Source of the DNA: REEB509 sp044370335
GTDB lineage: Bacteria > Pseudomonadota > Alphaproteobacteria > Caulobacterales > Aquidulcibacteraceae
Reading direction: 5' to 3'
DNA: 64,000 nt
Assembly: GCA_044370335.1 (NCBI GenBank)
Contig: JBILVS010000001.1
Span: 1-64,000 of the forward strand
In this document: positions 60,576 to 64,000 of the stretch, piece by piece
Position numbering within the stretch: the stretch's first letter is position 1
Layout of the letters: each line of letters opens with the position of its first letter
The notes under the pieces: model-generated
The model's input: only the letters and a program-made list of their open reading frames with translations
Told to the model about the DNA's origin: nothing
Databases searched by the model: none
Program-made: the position numbers and the translations under genes

Positions 60576-61052
60576 ATGCGCACCCAGATGACCCCCTCGG
60601 CCCAACCGGCTGAGGTGACCAATCCCTGGATCGTGATCGACGCTGAAGGCGCGGTCGTGGGCCGGCTCGCCACCTTTGTCGCCATGCGCCTGCGGGGCAA
60701 GCATCGGGCGGATTTCACGCCGCACGTGGATTGCGGCGACAACGTCATCGTCATCAACGCCGACAAAGTCGTGTTTACCGGCGCGAAGCTGAAGAACAAG
60801 ACCTATTACTGGCACACCGGCTATCCCGGCGGCATCAAGGAACGGACTGCGGAGAAAATCCTCGGCGGCCGCTTCCCCGAGCGGGTCTTGGAGAAGGCTG
60901 TGCAGCGCATGTTGCCCAAGGAAAGCCCCTTGGCGCGCAAGCAGCTCGGCAAGCTTCGGGTGTATGCGGGCGCCGCTCACCCCCACGAGGCGCAGCAGCC
61001 CGTGTCCGTCGATTTCAAAGGTCGTAACCGCAAAAATGCCCGGGGCGTCTGA
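60576..61052 (+). CDS. rplM: 50S ribosomal protein L13
   Basis: L13 (158 residues), an early-assembling large-subunit protein that binds 23S rRNA. WIVIDAEGAVVGRLAT, KLKNKTYYWHTGYPGGIKE, read in two halves, and MLPKESPLARKQLGKLRVY, also in two halves, are the family motifs. ATG 60576 follows GAGGGG; ATG 60588 would remove four residues. rpsI follows after 2 bases in the universal rplM-rpsI operon. Confidence 0.97.
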   Translation: MRTQMTPSAQPAEVTNPWIVIDAEGAVVGRLATFVAMRLRGKHRADFTPHVDCGDNVIVINADKVVFTGAKLKNKTYYWHTGYPGGIKERTAEKILGGRFPERVLEKAVQRMLPKESPLARKQLGKLRVYAGAAHPHEAQQPVSVDFKGRNRKNARGV

Positions 61053-61054
61053 TC

Positions 61055-61549
61055 ATGTCTGAGACTCAAGGAATTGAAGGGCAGGGCTTCGACGCGCTGC
61101 GCGCGATGGCCCCGGAGCGTTTGGCGGAAGCGCCCATCCTGCGCGAGCAGAAGCTGGACGCCCAAGGCCGGGCTTATGCGACCGGCAAGCGCAAAAACGC
61201 CATCGCGCGCGTGTGGGTGAAGCCCGGCAAGGGCGATATCACCATCAACGGCAGGACGAGCGATGTGTATTTCGCCCGTCCCGTGCTGCGCATGATGATC
61301 AACCAGCCGTTCCGCGTTTCGGATCGCGAAGGCCAGTACGACGTTTATGTGACCGTCACTGGCTCGGGCCTCTCAGGCCAAGCGGGCGCGGTGCGTCATG
61401 GGATTGCGAAAGCGCTGTCGGATTATGAGCCGAGCCTGCGCCCGATCATGAAGCACAACGGCTTCTTGACCCGCGACAGCCGCGTCGTTGAGAGAAAGAA
61501 GTACGGCAAGGCCAAGGCCCGCCGGAGCTTCCAGTTCTCGAAGCGCTGA
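61055..61549 (+). CDS. rpsI: 30S ribosomal protein S9
   Basis: S9 (164 residues) contacts P-site tRNA in the small subunit. An approximately 40-residue N-terminal extension precedes the conserved core AYATGKRKNAIARVWVKPG, as in related Alphaproteobacteria. The core continues with GLSGQAGAVRHGIAKAL, and the basic tail KKYGKAKARRSFQFSKR reaches the decoding centre. It is followed by a clear terminator. Confidence 0.97.
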   Translation: MSETQGIEGQGFDALRAMAPERLAEAPILREQKLDAQGRAYATGKRKNAIARVWVKPGKGDITINGRTSDVYFARPVLRMMINQPFRVSDREGQYDVYVTVTGSGLSGQAGAVRHGIAKALSDYEPSLRPIMKHNGFLTRDSRVVERKKYGKAKARRSFQFSKR

Positions 61550-61576
61550 TCGGATCGGTCAGTTTAGGGTATCGAG

Positions 61577-61607
61577 ACGGGCGCTTCCGACAAGGAGCGC
61601 CCGTTTT
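61577..61607 (+). terminator. Intrinsic terminator of rplM-rpsI
   Basis: ACGGGCGCTTC (61577-61587) pairs with GGAGCGCCCGT (61594-61604) over 11 positions, one of them G-T, with a short loop, and is followed by TTTT. It lies 28 bases after the rpsI stop and before argC. Confidence 0.88.
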
Positions 61608-61626
61608 GCTTGAGGGAGGCCTTGCG

Positions 61627-62574
61627 ATGGTCGCCACAGTATTCATCGATGGCGAAGCCGGGACGACGGGGCTTCAGATCCGCGCGCGTCTGGAGCGGCG
61701 CTCTGATCTGCGCCTAGTCTCCATCGACCCGGAGCGGCGGAAAGACCCTGCGGCCCGGGCGGCGCTGTCGAACGAGGCCGATGCGGTGATCCTGTGCCTG
61801 CCGGACGAGGCGGCGAAAGAGGCCGTGAGCCTGATTGACAACCCAGCGGTGAAGGTCATCGACGCCTCGACCGCGCACCGAACCGCAACGGGTTGGATAT
61901 ACGGCTTCCCGGAGTTTCGCCCCGGCCAGCGGGACGCGATCCAGGCGGCGCCGCGGATTTCCAACCCGGGCTGCTATTCCACGGGCTTCATCGCGCTTGT
62001 TGCGCCCTTGGTGCGAGCGGGGATCATCCCGGCCGACTGGCCGGTCACCTGCCACGGGGTCTCGGGCTACACCGGCGGCGGCAAGGCGATGATCGCTGAA
62101 TTCGAGGACAAGGCGAGCGAGGCCTACGTCGAAACGCCCTACCGCATCTATGCCATGCCGCTCCTGCACAAGCACGTGCCGGAGATGCAGGCCCATTGTG
62201 GGCTAACGCGGCGGCCGCTTTTTGCCCCCGCGGTCGGCCGCTACGCGCAAGGGATGCTGGTGGAGGTTCCGATGGTGCTGGACGCGCTGCCTGGGGCGCC
62301 GGGGATCGAAGCCGTCCAGGAGGCGCTGGCGGCGGCCTATGCCGGCGAGCGGTTCGTCACCGTGGCTTCGCTGGAGGAAGCGCGGGGCTTAAAGACCCTC
62401 GACCCCGAAGGCCTCAATGGCACGAACGGGCTCAAACTCTTTGTCTTCGGCGATCCGCTGAGCCGCCAGGCGCGGCTCGTGGCTCTTCTCGATAATCTCG
62501 GAAAAGGGGCATCGGGCGCTGCGGTGCAGAACCTGAACCTGGTGCTGGGCCTGGAGGAGGGCGAGGGGCTTTGA
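61627..62574 (+). CDS. argC: N-acetyl-gamma-glutamyl-phosphate reductase
   Basis: ArgC (315 residues) reduces N-acetylglutamyl phosphate in arginine synthesis with NADPH. The catalytic Cys116 is in ISNPGCYSTGF. The N-terminal FIDGEAGTTGLQIRARL, with a modified nucleotide loop, and the length place it in the shorter type 2 group. ATG 61627 is the family start, although the frame opens slightly upstream. No other arg gene is adjacent; placement after rplM-rpsI is common in Alphaproteobacteria. Confidence 0.95.
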   Translation: MVATVFIDGEAGTTGLQIRARLERRSDLRLVSIDPERRKDPAARAALSNEADAVILCLPDEAAKEAVSLIDNPAVKVIDASTAHRTATGWIYGFPEFRPGQRDAIQAAPRISNPGCYSTGFIALVAPLVRAGIIPADWPVTCHGVSGYTGGGKAMIAEFEDKASEAYVETPYRIYAMPLLHKHVPEMQAHCGLTRRPLFAPAVGRYAQGMLVEVPMVLDALPGAPGIEAVQEALAAAYAGERFVTVASLEEARGLKTLDPEGLNGTNGLKLFVFGDPLSRQARLVALLDNLGKGASGAAVQNLNLVLGLEEGEGL

Positions 62575-62578
62575 CTAG

Positions 62579-62690
62579 CCCTCGCCCTTTCCATTTGGGA
62601 GAGGGTGGCGCGAAGGTCTAGGTGGGGGGGCGACACCTGAAGAAGCGCTTGGCGCAGCCCATCACTCCCAACCCCTCTCACGAGGGGAAT
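62579..62690. repeat. Hairpin-rich intergenic element, possible dispersed repeat (copy 2)
   Basis: Between argC and convergent phaC lies an imperfect CCCTTTCC/GGGAGAGGG hairpin near the left end and a perfect CCCCTC-TCAC-GAGGGG hairpin (62673-62688 area) at the right, separated by a roughly 60-base G-rich spacer. The organisation echoes the element between serS and surE. The right hairpin directly follows the phaC stop and could also end its transcription. No coding signal is seen. Confidence 0.4.
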
Positions 62691-64000
62691 CAGCTCGATC
62701 GCACCTTCACATACTCGCCCGGGGCATCGCCCAGAACCTTCAGCTTGCCGTCCCCGGGGATGCGGGCCTTGACCTGCTTGCCGGAGCGCTCGGCGAGCCA
62801 GGCGTTCCAGTTCGGCCACCAGGAGCCCGGATGCTCCACCGCGTCCGACAACCAATCCTCCGCCGTCGCCGGCAGCTCTGGATTGACCCAATACTGGTAC
62901 TTCTTCGCATCCGGATGGTTGATTACGCCGGCAATATGGCCCGACCCCGCCATCATAAAGGTGACGTCGCCGCCAAAGAGCTTCGCCCCGCGATAGACGC
63001 TTTGGTACGGCGCGATGTGATCCTCGCGGGAGGACTGCATGTAAATCGGCGTTTTGACGAGCGAGAGGTCGATCTCCTCGCCCAGAAGGTTCAACTCGCC
63101 CTTAGCCATCAGGTTGTCGTGGTAGAACGAGCGCAGATAAAATAGGTGAAGCGCCCTCGGCATCCGCGTCTGGTCTGAGTTCCAGTAGAGCAGGTCGAAA
63201 GGCGGCGGGCTTTTGCCCATGTAGTAGTTGTCGACGACATAGTTCCAAATCAGGTCGTTGGCCCGCAACGAGTTGAACGTGTCCGCCATCGCCTGGGCGT
63301 CCAGTAGCCCGCCTTTCTGCTCGATCCGGTCCGCCAGATAACGCAGGCCCGCCTCGTCGGAGAAGACGAGCAAATCGCCCGCCATCTCGAAGTCCTGTTG
63401 GCTTGCGAAGAAAGTGGCGCTGGCGATGCGGTGATCGCCCTTCTTGGCCATATAGCCAAGGGTGGCGGCCAGCAACGTGCCCCCGATGCAGTAGCCCACC
63501 GTGTTCATGAACTTGGCGCCGCAGGCATCCTGAACCGCCTGGACAGCGGCGAAGATGCCTTCGCACATGTAGTCTTCGAAGGTTTTCTCCGCCATTTCGG
63601 CGTCTGGATTGATCCAGGAGGCGAGGAAGACCGTGTGGCCCCGATCGACGAGCCACTTGATCATGGAGTTCTTCGGCTGAAGGTCCATGATGTAGAACTT
63701 GTTGATCCAGGGCGGGAAAATCAGAAGGGGCGTTTCAAAGACGGTTTCGGTGGTCGGCGTGTATTGCAGGATCTCGATCAAGCCGTTGCGGAAAACGACC
63801 TTGCCCGGCGTCGTGGCGATGTTCTCCCCCAACCGGAAGGCGTTCATGTCGGTCTGGGTAATGGCGAGGTGCATGCCGCCGCCGCGTTGGAGATCCTGAG
63901 CGAAGTTCTCCACCCCCTTCACGAGGCTTTGGCCCTGCGTTTGGATCATCTGGCGCAGAACCGCCGGATTGGACAGCAGAAAGTTAGACGGGGAGGCTGC
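62690..64000 (-). CDS. phaC: Class I poly(3-hydroxyalkanoate) synthase (partial, C-terminal part)
   Basis: The frame runs off the right edge; the visible 436 residues start in SPSNFLLSNPAVLRQM, a known PhaC region, so there is no start codon in the window. PhaC polymerises hydroxyacyl-CoA into storage granules. The lipase-like catalytic Cys is in GYCIGGTLL, the Asp in SSREDHIAPY and the His in GSGHIAGVI, all intact. PPWINKFYIMDLQPKNS, read in parts, and the ending AWLAERSG are typical of class I. The N-terminal roughly 150-200 residues lie outside. Confidence 0.95.
   Translation of the reverse strand, partial: AASPSNFLLSNPAVLRQMIQTQGQSLVKGVENFAQDLQRGGGMHLAITQTDMNAFRLGENIATTPGKVVFRNGLIEILQYTPTTETVFETPLLIFPPWINKFYIMDLQPKNSMIKWLVDRGHTVFLASWINPDAEMAEKTFEDYMCEGIFAAVQAVQDACGAKFMNTVGYCIGGTLLAATLGYMAKKGDHRIASATFFASQQDFEMAGDLLVFSDEAGLRYLADRIEQKGGLLDAQAMADTFNSLRANDLIWNYVVDNYYMGKSPPPFDLLYWNSDQTRMPRALHLFYLRSFYHDNLMAKGELNLLGEEIDLSLVKTPIYMQSSREDHIAPYQSVYRGAKLFGGDVTFMMAGSGHIAGVINHPDAKKYQYWVNPELPATAEDWLSDAVEHPGSWWPNWNAWLAERSGKQVKARIPGDGKLKVLGDAPGEYVKVRSS

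Noticed and set aside
1..64000. Possible tRNA genes, CRISPR arrays, insertion sequences or prophage genes
   Set aside because: No cloverleaf-like segment ending in CCA, no regular direct repeats with spacers, and no transposase or integrase motif was found in any gap or frame examined.

Overview
The window is a dense, high-GC (mid-60s percent by eye), single-copy housekeeping stretch of an alphaproteobacterial chromosome. The evidence is the gene orders (a tat–serS–surE–pcm–yajC–secDF block, gyrA–coaD–cyclophilins–queA–tgt, and rpoZ–rsh–pdxJ–acpS–lepB–rnc–era–recO), a GAAC-N7-GAAC SOS box between uvrA and ssb, a family-5 uracil-DNA glycosylase, a DUF2842 protein and a class I PHA synthase. 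A Parvularculales/Caulobacterales-type organism fits, but the genus cannot be fixed from this sequence. I count about 65 protein genes, one of them a clear pseudogene. I see no tRNA or rRNA gene, no CRISPR array, no insertion sequence and no prophage gene. No gene-free gap exceeds about 270 bases; the largest is 39919-40183, where I see nothing beyond ordinary upstream sequence.

Layout. 1-2.5 kb: a partial gene, a Sel1-repeat gene, erpA and divergent dgt. 2.6-14 kb: a SPOR-domain protein, nagZ, tatABC, serS, surE, pcm, a LysM/LytM lipoprotein, a convergent DUF815 ATPase, then yajC-secD-secF closed by a perfect-palindrome terminator. 14-25.8 kb: sodB, a squalene/phytoene synthase-like protein, trmFO, a TonB-domain protein, a membrane protein and a decayed membrane-protein gene; then divergent uvrA and ssb sharing an SOS box, a DMT transporter and sodC. 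25.9-33.8 kb: gyrA, coaD, two cyclophilins, a convergent nuclease/phosphatase-family protein, queA and tgt. 33.8-43.3 kb: a threonine dehydratase-like enzyme, hrpB, a lipoprotein, a lytic transglycosylase, dapA-smpB, a uracil-DNA glycosylase, a NYN-domain protein and folK. 43.4-51.4 kb: rpoZ-rsh-pdxJ-acpS-lepB-lepB-rnc-era-recO. 51.4-64 kb: parC, lemA, an M48 protease, bpt, motB, a flavin reductase, an outer-membrane barrel, DUF2842, ctaA, rplM-rpsI, argC and the C-terminal part of phaC.

Functional themes are protein export and envelope building (Tat, Sec accessory proteins, two signal peptidases I, NagZ, a lytic transglycosylase, a LytM factor), tRNA modification and translation (SerRS, TrmFO, QueA/Tgt, SmpB, L13/S9, Era, RNase III), DNA topology and repair (GyrA, ParC, UvrA, SSB, RecO, UDG), stringent response (Rsh, omega subunit) and redox defence (SodB, SodC).

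No wholly new system was found. The points most worth a second look are: a Tgt that has lost two of its three zinc cysteines; a SodC with Glu in place of a zinc His; mutually exclusive hairpins over the rplM ribosome-binding site; tandem lepB genes; absence of argS and scpAB from a usually conserved block; a membrane-protein gene with three lesions; and four convergent gene pairs that each end on one shared CTAA tetranucleotide.
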